A DNA stretch of 64,000 nt. Origin: Hormiphora californensis (taxonomy: Eukaryota; Ctenophora; Tentaculata; Cydippida; Pleurobrachiidae). A model generated the notes under the pieces. That model was given only the letters and a program-made list of their open reading frames with translations. It searched no databases and was not told the origin of the DNA. The position numbers and the translations under genes are program-made. Below are positions 21,901 through 33,600 of this stretch, piece after piece. Within the stretch, counting starts at the first letter, position 1, and each line of letters begins with the position of its first letter. The DNA lies in contig CM035357.1 in NCBI GenBank assembly GCA_020137815.1, forward strand, positions 310,001 to 374,000. Direction: 5' to 3'.

Positions 21901-24900
21901 CGTTCAAAGATCGTGCAAGATTGTTGATTTAACAAAATTTCGACCAAATGAACTGGCGATTTTATCACTTTTAAGTGCAAGATGTGGTGTAATATACCAC
22001 TGGTATGTGTTGCAGATGGTATGTGTGTTAATATGAAAGTTTTATTGAAATAACACCGCCATTTCCCTGATCTTCTCGGAATTTACCCGACAGTTATAAT
22101 TATAGCATCTAGTTATAACATCATGATGGGTACATGCAGTATATATTGGTGAGACCAGCTTGAGAAAGTGGTGCAACGATCGCAATTCCTAGCCATCTTA
22201 CCACCTCAAATTCTTGCCTATACTGTACTGCTTTACCTGCTGAAACCTACTTACTAGATCTCAAGCGTGTGACGTTTAAACTGTTATACCACCAAATTAA
22301 CAAACCTCCATAATTTGTTAATAATTTTTTAGTAAGCTTCCCTTAAATTATCCCCTATTCTGTTTAGGAAGTTACTTGATGAAGATTGGTCGGACCTGAG
22401 TGAGGATGAATCAATGTAAGTACATTTGTGATAATTTCTCTATAACTTGCAGTATATTGAGATTCGCACATAACAATTCCTTTATGACTGCATATACAGA
22501 GCTATATCAATTTGAATTAGAGCACACATCAGCAAAGTTTTCTAAAGTTTTGAAATCTCTACTCAAGATCCAGTAGCTACTATTACCAGTAAGATCCAGT
22601 AGTCTGTAAAACACATTATCGAGTTTTCGTGCTGGAAACTTTCGGAAGTTGTCTCTCTTTGTTCAGATTTCACACCTTTTTTCAGTTGCATTGCAGGTTT
22701 TGTCTAAAGCCCACAAAATCTAAACTACAGTCATATCATAGCACCATGCAGCTACATTGCATCTTGGATTCCGTGCAAATCTGATCATACTCTTTGTCTT
22801 GAAAACAAAAAGTGTTATCGGGTGTTTCCAGCAGAAACCCGCTAAATCTCTGCAAACTCTATTGACCACAGCTTTTTACCACCCCTCTCTCACACCTCTA
22901 GATGATGTTATAAAAGCCGGCGCAATACTTTATTTCTCCTCATTTTGCACGAACCTCTGAAGCACAGACTGAAGCCCACTTTCTCTCCCCAGCAGACAAC
23001 AGAGGTGAGTACCTGTATCTGTGTCTAGTATATATGAAAACTGTTATTTGAATGGTGATTGGTGATCCTCGAAATATAGCCGTTTGAATTTTATAAACTT
23101 CTCTGCACCTGATGTCGCGTATAAACTATACACCACCTATTATAGCTATAGACCTGATTCAATCTATGGGATATTTACACATGTTCAGTTTCCAGCTGCG
23201 TTAACCAGTCTTACGTTACACTACCTCTGTTTAGATCACCTCAGCTCTTTAGAAACATTTCATTGAATTGTTGAATAATACTACCTCCAGTACCATACCA
23301 TACCTATACCACCATCTCAAGTTGTGACCCAGCTGGGCAATGTATCAAATTCACTAGTTCCCACATGTGTTCAACATTATTCACGTGTGCTCATGTCTTG
23401 TTTCACAGAATTGTCAGTCAGTGTAGAAATGAAACATTTGAGAACTCTATGCTTTTCATGCAGTTTTGCAGCGTTTTTCTTTGCACCCAGCGGTCAAATT
23501 GGATGTGTTTACTGTTTCTCGTCGGAGAAGTTGTTTAGATTATCTCGTGTGAGCTCCTTCCAGTTACCATGGCAACCATGTTAACTCCCTCCCCTACAGG
23601 GATCATACCATGGTAACCATGTTAACTCCCTCCCCTCAGGGATCATACCATGTCCTCTGAGGAGCGAGCACGGTTAACTGCTCCCCCAGTTACCATGGTA
23701 ACCGTGTTAACTCCCTCCCCTGCAGGGATCATACCATGTCCTCTGAGGAGCGAGCACGGTTAACTGCTCCCCCAGTTACCATGGTAACCGTGTTAACTCC
23801 CCCGCAGGGATCATACCATGTCCTCTGAGGAGCGAGCACGGTTAACTGCTCCCCCAAACTCCCCCAGTTACCATGGTAACCATGTTAACCCCCAAACTCC
23901 CCCAGTTACCATGGTAACCATGTTAACTCCCTCCCCCCAGGGATCATACCATGTCCTCCGAGGAGCGAGCACGGTTAACTGCTCCCCAGTTACCATGGTA
24001 ACCGTGTTAACTCCCTCCCCTGCAGGGATCATACCATTGTAACCATGCTAACTCCCCCCCCCCCCAGGGATCATACCATGTCCTCTGAGGAGCGAGCACG
24101 GTTAACTGCTCCCCCAGTTACCATGGTAACCATGTTAACTCCCTCCCCCCCCCCCAGGGATCATACCATGTCCTCTGAGGAGCGAGCAAGGTTAACTGCT
24201 CCCCCAACTAAGGCCGATGAAACTACAATCCCCAAAGCGTTCTTCAACTTCACTGTGTGTATTGTTGCGTCAGCCCTTCTCAGTATACCATATGGATTCG
24301 ACAAGACAGGTAAATCAATCGGCTGATAAATCTTCTGTCTCAAATCGTCACTGAATCTCGACCTAATTGACATTAAATATATTTCTACCACAGGTTGGTT
24401 AGGAGGATTGATATTGTTGCTGATGGTGGGAGCCCTGGTGGATTATACCCTAATCTGCTTGGGTGAGACCTGTATGAAACTCAACATCTTCGACTACCAA
24501 CAGATCGCTGAGGTAAGTTAGTTGGTCTTAGCTTTAGGAACCTGAAATACTGAGTCGTCTTGGTCTTTCTGGGGGTGGTTTGGATCTCACTGTCTGGCGG
24601 TACCGATCCAATCTGAGGCCTGAGCGCACTGTCACACGCTCAGATTAGGGCCTGGCATCGCCAGACAGGTTTAGATGAGAGATCGGATTTTTTTTTAAAG
24701 GGCCTAAAAACCCAAATTTTATTTATTTATTTTGAACACTACATCGTAACAAGCATGCTATTGGAGTCCCAAAAAACATAGGTACACGCCCCACGGACCC
24801 AAAGTGAGCCCAGGGGGAGCCCCTCAAGTTGGGGCCCAGTTGGGGTCCCCTTGTAAACGCGCTTGTACTCCTTGAAATGCTAACAATATGATCCTCTCTC

Positions 24901-27900
24901 AAATTTGAAGTTTTGGGTAAATTTATCCTTGTGTTACAGGTGAGTACATAATCTTTCTTGTCTCAGTATTCTGGTCTTTTTTCTCCTAGTTTTGATAGGC
25001 TTAAATAATAATTGATGAGAAAGATTATGAAATCTACTAAAACACAAGGATCATTTCTATCCTAAATTTTATATTTGAGAGAGGATCATATTGTTAGCAT
25101 TTCAAGGAGTACAAGCGCGTTTACAAGGGGACCCCAAATGGGCCCCAACTTGAGGGGCTCCCCCTGGGCTCACCTGGGGTCCATGTGGCGTGTGCCTATG
25201 CTTTTTGGGGCTCCAATAGCATGCTTATTACGATAGAGTGTTCAAAATAATTAATTAAAATTTGGGTTTTTAGGCCCTTTAACTTCGCCAACCCTTGCAG
25301 ATGTCGTTTGGTAAAAAGGGGAGGTATATCCAGGCTGCAGTGCAACTGTTTCTCAGTCTCAGTCTGATGGTTTCCTATCAAATCATCGCTGCTGGGTAAG
25401 TGTGCAAAGACAACTTTTATCTATCTGCTACCATTCGTTGGGTAAAGACAGGTCTACCATTTTGGTAGAGTCGAGCTGAGAGAGTGCTTAGTGCTAAATC
25501 TTCATTCTTCTAAATCCCATGCATATTTTTCAGTAACGTGAAGGGTTTGATGAGTCAGACGTGGGTTGGTGAGGTGGAGGAAGATGGTATCCCTCTAACC
25601 CTGATACTGGTCATCTGTCTAACCATCTGTATCATCATCCCTCTAGCTACCCTCGCTACACTCAAGGTTCGTACTTTAAATCATGTTTTAGCCCTCTTAT
25701 GTTCTAACCCTCTCCGAGGCCCGGAGGGTCGAACAAGGCAAGTTCTCCATCCAGAATATGAACTTGTGGGTTGTATGTATCTCAATTCCCAGTCAAGTAT
25801 AGTCAAATAGCATAACCCAAGAACCAATTAGATCTTCATTTTCATTTCCTCACTCTCTTTCTTTTCTTTCTCTCTGTTCCCGTACACTCAACAGAAATAA
25901 TCCCATTAGCCAGATGGTACGCTTTTCCAGAGGGTCTTTACCGCTTTCCTGCAATCTGCATTGCGGAACATGAACTTTAGTAAATAAAAATCTAACTAAA
26001 TTCTCTCAGATGCTGGGATACTCGTCTATGGTCTCTGTAGCATCCATTATGATCCTGACAATTGCCCTACTCTACTTTGATATCAAGAGGGATCCAGCCA
26101 ACGAGATACAACCTGTTTCTTCACAACTCTTTACTGGTCTCAGTGTGTTTGCCACTGGGTTTGTGTGTCATCAGATAGTCACACCCACCCTTGACAGCCT
26201 CCAGGTAAATCGTGCTCCCCTCATTCACCTGGTATTGTGTATGAACAATTCAGAGTGCTGCCACGATCATTTCAAAAGATGCATTATAGCTTGGTCTTTG
26301 CGGAAATTTAACTCCCTCTAGCATAGGAAATTAAGATTGAACGATCATTTTAAACCACATTTCCAGGACGATAATAAATCGAAAAAGCAAAAGTTCCACA
26401 TCGTAGTGCACCTAGCCATTGGGACGTCCTTCCTGTTCTTCGTGTCAGTGGGTGTCATGGGGTACTACCTGTGTCATGACCCCGAGGGGAAGAACGAGTG
26501 TCCGGGGAATATCCTGGAAGCAACCTGGGGACCTAAAGAGGACCCCACCAAGGATGGGATCCAATCTGACGCTTTTGGAAAGGTAATTTGGAACTAAGAA
26601 ACTATTCTCTTAATCATTAGTTTTGATCAAATTATTCACAACTGAACAGTGGAACAGTAAATCCCCTCCTCTTCAGATTGCGATTCTGATGTTTCTGATC
26701 ACGGCACTGTTTGCATACCCCCTGGAGCACTTCTCATGCTACAACACAATTTGTAAACTCCTCTACGGAGAATATGGACAACCTCAGAAAGTATTCGCGT
26801 AAGTCTTGAGAGTAGTGTTGAGAGGCTAGTGTTACAGTCGAGTTGAGACTTGAGACTCATGCTTGATGGCTAATGTGAACTCATGCAACTTATCTGTACT
26901 GATGACTTCTATATTAGGCTAATGATTCATTATGACTGATGACTGATGATGTGGATATTTCTCTACTTTCATAAGCAGAGTCATTGTCCCTCATGAGAGT
27001 TTAGCACTTTTCGCTTTATTCACTTACAAATAACTAACGAGCTGAGACATATGATATGGGCTAAATATGTGCGAGAGAGAGAAAGAGAGAGAAAGAAACA
27101 TTATATATTGAATCTTTGAATCTATAATAGTCATAGAGAGAGAGAGAGACCAGAGAGCTTGAGCATAATGAATTCAGACCATTATGCTCCAGCTCTATCA
27201 AGATCGGTTTCTATTCAAAGAGGAACAATGAAAAAGGAACGACTGCTTCATTTTAATAATGCAGCTATGTTAGAGTCCATTTCAAAATTCAAATAGGTCC
27301 CTCGAGACAACTGAAGAACCAAGCTACAATTATAAAATTCAATCCTTCTCTAGGGACCCCGATCTGCATTTTACGTAATAGACTGGGGTAGCAGTGTATT
27401 TCTCTTGGTGACAGTTGACACCCTTACAACTCCCGTGTGTAACAAAATAAAGCCAACGAAGCCACCAATTACTTATTTCCCCCAATAACTAACTTTTTCC
27501 TTTTGGACATGTTAGTTCCTTGTTTTATTCCCTTACCTTTTAACAGGCTGATAATCAAGTTGGGTTTGGTGCTCTTCACGACAATCCCAGCTCTCTTTAT
27601 TCGAGACGTTGGACCTCTCCTCTCCTGGGCAGGTAAAGATCAATATACAGTCGGACCCCGATTTAGGGACACCCTCGGGGGAAAGGGTCTTGTCCACTAA
27701 ATCGGGGTGTCCACTAAATCGGGGTGAGCCATATTTGGCCCATAAAAACCTATGTTATGCCCAAAATGCTATATTATTAAGACACCTCTAACTGTTGTAT
27801 ACAATATTCATGTATTGATGACATCATCATTTCTGATTAGAAATATAAAAACATAAAATAGTTTTTTTTTTCAAAAAAATGTGAAAAATTTTCTAAGTTA

Positions 27901-29046
27901 TACCAGCCCGTCCGATTTGTGTTTCGAATCGGTGCAGCTTACTGGATGTCCTGTCTAATTAGCGGATTCGAAACGAACCGATACGTGATACCATGCACCG
28001 AATCGGGGCGCCCTAAGCGGGTGAGGAAGTATCAAAATTTCAAAATAACTTTTTCTCTCAAAATTTATGGGGAGCACCGATCAAAGCATTGACTATCGTA
28101 CTGTAAAATTTTGCAAAAAAAGTTTTAAAATTTTTTAAAGGTATACCAGCCACGTCCGAATCGTATTTCGAATCGGTGCATCTTATCGCATGTCCTGCTG
28201 CTTATTAGACGGTTCGGAACGAATCGAAACGTGATCCCCATCGAATCGAATTTTTGACGCTTGGTGAACTTGTGATTCAATGGCCCCATGGGGATCACGT
28301 ATCGGTTCGTTCCGAACCGTCTAATTAGCAGCAGGACATGCGATAAGATTCACTGATTCGAAACACGATTCGGACGTGGCTGGTATCTTTTTGAAAAATT
28401 TTCAAAAAAATTTCAAAAAAGTTTCACAAAAAAATTCAAAAAATTTTTGGGGGAAAAAATCCTGTCCATAAATCGGGGTGCCACTAAATCGGGGGCCCCT
28501 AAATCGGGGTCCGACTGTAGAACGTTATAACTTATGTTAGTTTTTAGTACTTTATCTTGTTTGGTAATACAGTCGGACCCCGATTTAGGGACACCCTCGG
28601 GGGAAAGGCTCTTGTCCACTAAATCGGGGTGTCCACTAAATCGGGGTCAAATAAGGTTAATTTCCTATATCGGGGGGAAAAAATCCTGTCCCTAAATCGA
28701 GGTGCCACTAAATCGGGGGCCCCTATATCGGGGTCCGACTGTAATGCAATTATTAGCTGGCTCATTTTACAACCGACATCTAATTCCAGGCAATCTGGCT
28801 GCGTTTCCTCTTGGATTCCTTCTCCCACTGTCCATGGCGATCAAGAACCGAAACCAGGGAACTCCAACACGAGGCTGGGAGGTTATTGTCCGGTGTATCC
28901 TTCTTGGTATTACAGCATCCCTCATGGCATTTCAGATATTCCAAGGCCTGGCAGAGATGTATTGTAATCTGAAGGACGGGGGAAATAGTACAATCATTGA
29001 TGAGGATGTGGAGTATGAAACTAGAAGTCTGGTCAACTTTTTTTAG
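15942..29046 (+). CDS. SLC38-like amino acid transporter (AAAP family)
   Basis: Thirteen exons: 15942-15985, 20399-20485, 22368-22415, 22993-23004, 24158-24309, 24394-24512, 25301-25395, 25534-25666, 26010-26204, 26367-26582, 26677-26798, 27547-27632, 28790-29046. The product is 521 aa with consistent phases. A cytosolic Gln/Asp/Glu-rich N-terminus is followed by AFFNFTVCIVASALLSIPYG, the TM1 signature of amino acid/auxin permeases. Then come WLGGLILLLMVGALVDYTL, an FGKKGRYIQAAVQ loop and about 11 TMs; the closest family I know is SLC38A11/A7-type sodium-coupled neutral amino acid transporters. A large extracellular loop carries Cys residues (CHDPEGKNECPG). Substrate is not determinable here. 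Intron 1 is 4.4 kb because of a TIR element. The N-terminal exons are inferred from phase-compatible splice sites and are less certain than 24158 onward. Confidence 0.88.
17665..17735 (-). repeat. tRNA-like sequence (pol III boxes), degenerate
   Basis: The minus strand has a perfect A-box (TGGTGTAGTGG) and a perfect B-box (GGTTCGAGTCC) at normal spacing of 44 bases. The D, anticodon and acceptor stems do not pair well, so this looks like a tRNA pseudogene or SINE head rather than a working tRNA. Confidence 0.5.
17737..18520 (+). repeat. Minisatellite, ~35-bp unit
   Basis: More than 20 copies of a 34-36 bp unit like cctggggaagggggtgag plus ttaggaggcaggatga. Alternating units (ggggtcaggataa versus gaggcaggatga) indicate higher-order duplication. 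No coding role; it lies in intron 1 of the SLC38-like gene. Confidence 0.95.
18869..18955 (-). mobile_element. Family B MITE, truncated copy
   Basis: In reverse orientation it matches the 116-bp element at 51707. It keeps one CCGGTCGGTTG-type end, both ATTGG boxes and the central GTCACGTGAC, but the other terminus is missing. Confidence 0.7.
20486..22367 (+). other. Intron 2 of SLC38-like gene
   Basis: No gene seen. It contains a near-perfect palindrome at about 20827-20850 (gagtagggccccag, then cagggccctactc) and a 17-base G run near 21478. Confidence 0.5.
22993..23004 (+). CDS. Candidate 12-nt microexon of SLC38-like gene
   Basis: CAGACAACAGAG sits between a strong acceptor (ttctctccccag) and a strong donor (GTGAGT). 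Being 12 nt, it adds four residues (I/RQQR) without changing frame. Skipping it also leaves an open frame, so it may be a cassette microexon. Confidence 0.45.
23572..24157 (+). repeat. Minisatellite made of the exon 5 acceptor and start
   Basis: Units of about 85-130 bp, each with cag|ggatcataccatg, the first ~35 coding bases of exon 5 (MSSEERARLTAPP) and a palindromic gttaccatggtaac spacer. Complete exon-like copies occur near 23650, 23735, 23819, 23951 and 24079 before the real one at 24158. Partial copies lie near 23600 and 24025. Confidence 0.95.
24590..24664. mobile_element. Family C mini-MITE, diverged copy
   Basis: Starts ctgtctggcggtacc and ends with the inverse gcatcgccagacag, resembling the 57-65 bp elements at 48603, 55662 and 58042. 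Its flanks no longer show a clear target duplication. Confidence 0.55.
24699..25278. mobile_element. TTAA-flanked foldback element
   Basis: Ends AGGGCCTAAAAACCCAAATT and its inverse, flanked by TTAA on both sides (24695-24698 and 25279-25282). The arms remain complementary for about 200 bp inward, including the GC-rich block with the gggctccccctgggctca motif. TTAA is the piggyBac target, but the terminal bases are not the usual CCC. It lies in intron 6. Confidence 0.75.
25690..25742. repeat. Short dispersed hairpin repeat (GGTCGAACAAGGC family)
   Basis: TTATGTTCTAACCCTC, a GC-rich centre, then GAGGGTCGAACAAGGCAA. Other copies lie at 10199-10262, 45662-45704 and 54905-54962. Confidence 0.55.
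27648..28517. mobile_element. Pogo/Tigger-like MITE, 870 bp
   Basis: Starts CAGTCGGACCCCGATTTAGG and ends with the inverse CCCCGATTTAGG/CCGACTG form, flanked by TA at 27646-27647 and 28518-28519. The TIR resembles those of pogo-type elements. It encloses another foldback at about 28143-28385 and a partial direct copy of that foldback at 27900-28020. It is in intron 12 of the SLC38-like gene. Confidence 0.8.
28570..28741. mobile_element. Short pogo/Tigger-like MITE, 172 bp
   Basis: Shares both ends with the 870-bp element but lacks its interior. It is flanked by TA (28568-28569 and 28742-28743). It lies 52 bp after the larger element and 48 bp before exon 13. Confidence 0.85.
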
Positions 29047-29761
29047 TGAGAAAATGAGCAAAAAGCGGTCTTTTAGGTTTTGTTAGGCACGATTCACGGG
29101 GTTTTGTGAGTCGGGTTTTTGTTAGTAATTAGGCAAGTAATTTAGGGTATGATGTATCTAAGCAGTAAGCAGTAAACCCAATTCAGTCCCTGAGTAACAC
29201 GACACATTTAACTGAGCTTATATTGGACCCAGTTTTGGTATGTTTTTTCTTCAGTTGGGAGGTTTTGTTAGCTAGTTACCTATGTTCAGCTGTTGAGAGA
29301 TGCTGAGAGCTGTGTTTTACTTTCATTTATCATGCTATTTTTAAATTATTGATTTAGTTGTGTATTTGAAATATAATTAGCTGTGTTCAGGGTTTAATTA
29401 ATTACAGCTATATTTTTCGTTAGAGTTTTAATGAACCTTATTATGATGCGTGGACACTGGACAATCGTCATCAAACTAATGAAAACTGTTTTCAATTATA
29501 CGGGAAAGAGTTAACTTTTTGGCATTAAATTTAGTGTAAAATGATAATTTAATTTTGTATAACTGTAGAGAGAATTGTACAAGAATTTCACGTTAATGAT
29601 AATTCCGCCAAGATAATTGTAAGGAAGACTGTTGAAATTAATTGGCTTTTTACAATTATCCAAAAAGAAAAAGATGTATTTTCCTTCGTATGTTGTTAGC
29701 TAGGCAATCCGTATGGACAGGGCAGGGCCGGGAGGGAGGCATTGGACAGGGAAGGGACAGA

Positions 29762-29795
<34 letters not shown>

Positions 29796-29885
29796 CTGGA
29801 CAGGGACAGGGACACTGGACAGGGACTGGGACTGGGACTGGGACACTGGACAGGGACACTGGACAGGGACACTGGACAGGGACCT

Positions 29886-29928
<43 letters not shown>

Positions 29929-30093
29929 TGACAGGGACAGGGACAGGCCACAGGGACAGGCCACAGGGACAGGGACAGGGACAGGGACAGACCGGACAGG
30001 GACAGGGAGAGGGACAGTACTATACCCCAACGGCAAACACCGATTGGCAAAAAATAAAGCGGAAATGAAAAAATAAAGTTTATACGCGGAAAT
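29047..30093 (+). other. 3' flank of SLC38-like gene with (GGGACA)n tract
   Basis: AT-rich likely 3' UTR to about 29700. Then a hexanucleotide array, mostly ACAGGG, at about 29755-30015, which is open in several frames by repetition alone. AATAAA-type signals lie near 30052 and 30071, just before the LINE target site. Confidence 0.6.
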
Positions 30094-30103
30094 TTAAATT
30101 GGG
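30094..30103. repeat. LINE target-site duplication, 3' side
   Basis: TTAAATTGGG, identical to 35621-35630. Confidence 0.8.
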
Positions 30104-30674
30104 ATTATTATTATTATTATTATTAAATCTTGTATACAAAATACATAACGCTTCTTTCTTGTAAGCTATACGGAATTAACTACTGAAAAGATTCACTGCT
30201 GATTAGATTCTATGCTCTTGATTTCTCTAAACTTAGTGATAAGTATATATATATATATATATGTATTATATTATATTAGTGCTGTAGTAATATAATAGTT
30301 GTAACAGATAATGATTAATACAGTTAATAAATTAAGTAATGTAATAAGTTAATTAATTAATGTAATAAGTTAATAAGATAACAATAGTAATAATGGTTAA
30401 TTAAGCTATGTAATGTAGTAGAGAAAAGCTACATTACTAGGCTATAGTAAAAATAGTGAAAAAGATTATTTTCACGGAATCACACGTAATTTAAATTTTA
30501 AGACGAATATTTAAGATAAGTAGAAAACTTAAGACTAATTTAGGACTAATTTAAGACTTAATTAAGACTAATTCAAGACTAATTTAAGAATATTTAGAGA
30601 CTAATTTATGACAATGAAGCTTGGATAACTAATTTACCTACTAAATAAAGTATAAACTTACAATAGCTGCTACG

Positions 30675-33600
30675 TTACGTCAATAGATTATCATCAAATG
30701 TAGAATTCTCTAATATATGTGCTACTAGCATTCTGAACTTGCGTTTCACGTTTTTGTCTTGACAAAATATTAAGGGGATACGGTAGTTTAATTCGTAGAT
30801 GGCTAAAGAACTGAGCTCCTGTCTTAGAGCAGACACTGCCCCTGCAGATACACATTCAAATAGTTTGTGGTAAGATGAGTCGGGCAACAACCCACACTCT
30901 AGGCATGTCGGAACGGACACCGTGCTGTCATGCTGCAGATACCGGAACGCAAAGTTCTGAAAACGTAGATTATGACCGTGAGTGAAGTCGATAATCGCCA
31001 TAGATTCTCCTCTACTGAGAGCTCGATGGAGAAGAGGGGTGAGAACAACTTCCCTTGTGTTGACCAGTCTTCTCAAGTCCTCCACCGTGTGACTAGGTTC
31101 CAGCGTATATTCATCGGTTTTGAAAAGGTGTTCCATTTGTTGTTTGACGGTATCATCCCACAGTTTGTATCCGTAGTCGTCTATTTCTCCTTTGGTGTAC
31201 AATAGCTGATCTCGCTCATAGTTTATCAAGTCACATCTTCTGAGAAAGCTCCTTCTTCTCGTAGCTGCCGGAACATTAGCATCTGTACTCTCCTGATCCT
31301 GGTCCTCCACCCATCGGAGATAGCATTTGGTCATGGTTAGATGATGTGCGAACTTATGGTACGGTTCCGAGTCAATTTGTAGAAGTTTGGCACTGATGCT
31401 ATCCTCAGCTAGCAACCCTTTCAGCACAAATTTGATCGTCAGAATCCTCAAGGTGACTGCAAGAGGTGGTACTGTTGTGAGAAGGTCTCCTATCATGTTT
31501 GGGACATGAAACTGACTTCCCAGGATTTTCAGCTTGGCTCGAGCCATGAGGTCTTTAAAGCTTGATATCCGGTCTTCCAGCCAGAGAGGGGCCGCGTATA
31601 GTAGCTTCGTAAGCACCACTGTTTTGAAAAGTAAAGCCAACGAAGTACTATTCAGTCCATCCGTTCTAGTTGTGGATGTCGAGAGTCTACTCCATGCAAA
31701 CCAGCATTTCTTTAAGGTAAAGGACGCATGTTGTTGAAAGTTCAGGTCTTTGTCTAGGTAAACGCCCAAAACCTTGCTGGAATCTGCATATAAAATTTCT
31801 TCATTGCCGAGGTAGAATTTTGGAAGTACTGTCGGTGGTTCTGATCTTTTAGGACGTACAACAAGGATTTCAGTCTTGTCTTTTCCACAGTTCACCACCA
31901 GCCGCCAAGTCCTACACCATTCGTGGATGTATTGTAGTACTCTTTGCATAGATGATTCACATTCTTTGTCTGTACCAGTGATAACTACAGTTCCATCGTC
32001 TGCAAATTTGAATGTTTCAGTGTGGTGACGAATATCAGTTGGTAAGTTTCTCGTAGTCAGAAGATCTCCGATGTAAAGGATAAATAGGAGAGGCGAAAGT
32101 ACTGCTCCTTGTGGTAATCCTGTGGTTCCACAGATTCTGGCTCGTCCCACCTTTCCGTTTATCTTCAAACTGACCAATCGGTTGCTAAGCATAGAATGGA
32201 GTAACTTCAGGATTCTGCCATGTACTCCTAAGCGATGGATTTTGTAGATGAGGAGAGGAATCGGCACACTGTCAAAGGCCTTCTCGAAATCTATCAGCAA
32301 AAGATAGGCGGTTGCCTTTCTCCTACGGTTTTCATGTAGAGTTGCCAGCATTCGGTATAGATATCGAGTACAGCTCCGGTTTGGTAGAAATCCTTCCTGT
32401 TCATCTTCGAGCAACGTTTCGCTATAGCAATGGTCCCTCATTCTTCGGTCTAACACCCTCTCAAAAAGTTTACCGATGTACATACTGATGGTGATAGGGC
32501 GGAAAGACCCCGGTTTGAGATATGAGCTCTTTCCTGCTTTCTTGATGAAGGAAACCGTTGATGCTCTCCAGGGCCATACTGAACACTTCAAACACAAATC
32601 GAATAACTCGGCTAGAAAGTTTACTGCCCGACCTCCCATATGTTTCAGAGTTCTCGGGTGAACCCCATCTCCATCCGCTGCCTTTCCACTCCAATCCTGT
32701 GCTGAGATCGCCTGTTCCACTTCTCTTCGTTCCACTTTGCTATTCAGTAGGTTCTCCTCTCCAGGTTCCTCGTCCGTTAAATCCACTGACATGATGTCCT
32801 CCACTTGCCTGCATATCCGCCTGTACTCCTCTTCATCGAAGTCCCTGTTCTTGAGGTGTTCCCCTTCAAAGTACGTCCTAAACAGTATATCTTCTTTTTC
32901 TGATTGACTGTGTTTCAGGGTGCCTTCAAAATCCAAACACCCTATGAAATTTTCCTCTTGGGCCAAGAACAATCCTCTGTAGCGCTTCCAGAAAAGATTA
33001 CTGTCGTGCACATTTAACCCTTGAAGTCGTTCATGTATCCACTTGTTCTTACTCTTAATCAGCGTCTCCTTGAAGATGGCTTTCGCTGCTTCCACGAGTT
33101 CTTTATTCCGAGTTGTTCGCCTGAATTGATAGTGTCGTAGAGCTCCTTGGAGATTTTTTGATAGTCCCGACAGTTCATGTGTCCAGAATGGTTTGCTATA
33201 TCGACAGATAGTCTTCTTCGAGATGAATAGTTCACATGCTTCTCTATGTATCCTCAGAAACTCCTTGTACAAGTCCTCTGGATCTTCAGTTCCACGTATT
33301 TCCGGAAGATGACGCTCCAAAAATTCCTTCCACTCGTCCCACTCTGCTTCCTCGTAGTTGAATACCCTCTTCCGCTGTATGTGTTTATTGACCTGACCAA
33401 TTGTTATGTGTACTGGTTTGTGTCCTCGATCCGGCGCTCCAGTGAACAGACAAAGCCCTTCGTCCTGATCGACCCAAAGTCCCCTAAGTGGTCCAGAGTT
33501 GCCAAATATCAATGTTAGATCTATGACACTACCTCCTCCAGCGCATAGAAACGTATTCCTCATCGGTGATAAGATCCGGGCCCCCTGCTGGTTACAAAAT

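Noticed and set aside
29642-30076. Overlapping open frames rich in Gly-Thr, Arg-Asp or Pro-Val
   Set aside because: Products of the (GGGACA)n array; open in many frames at once because the repeat contains no stops.
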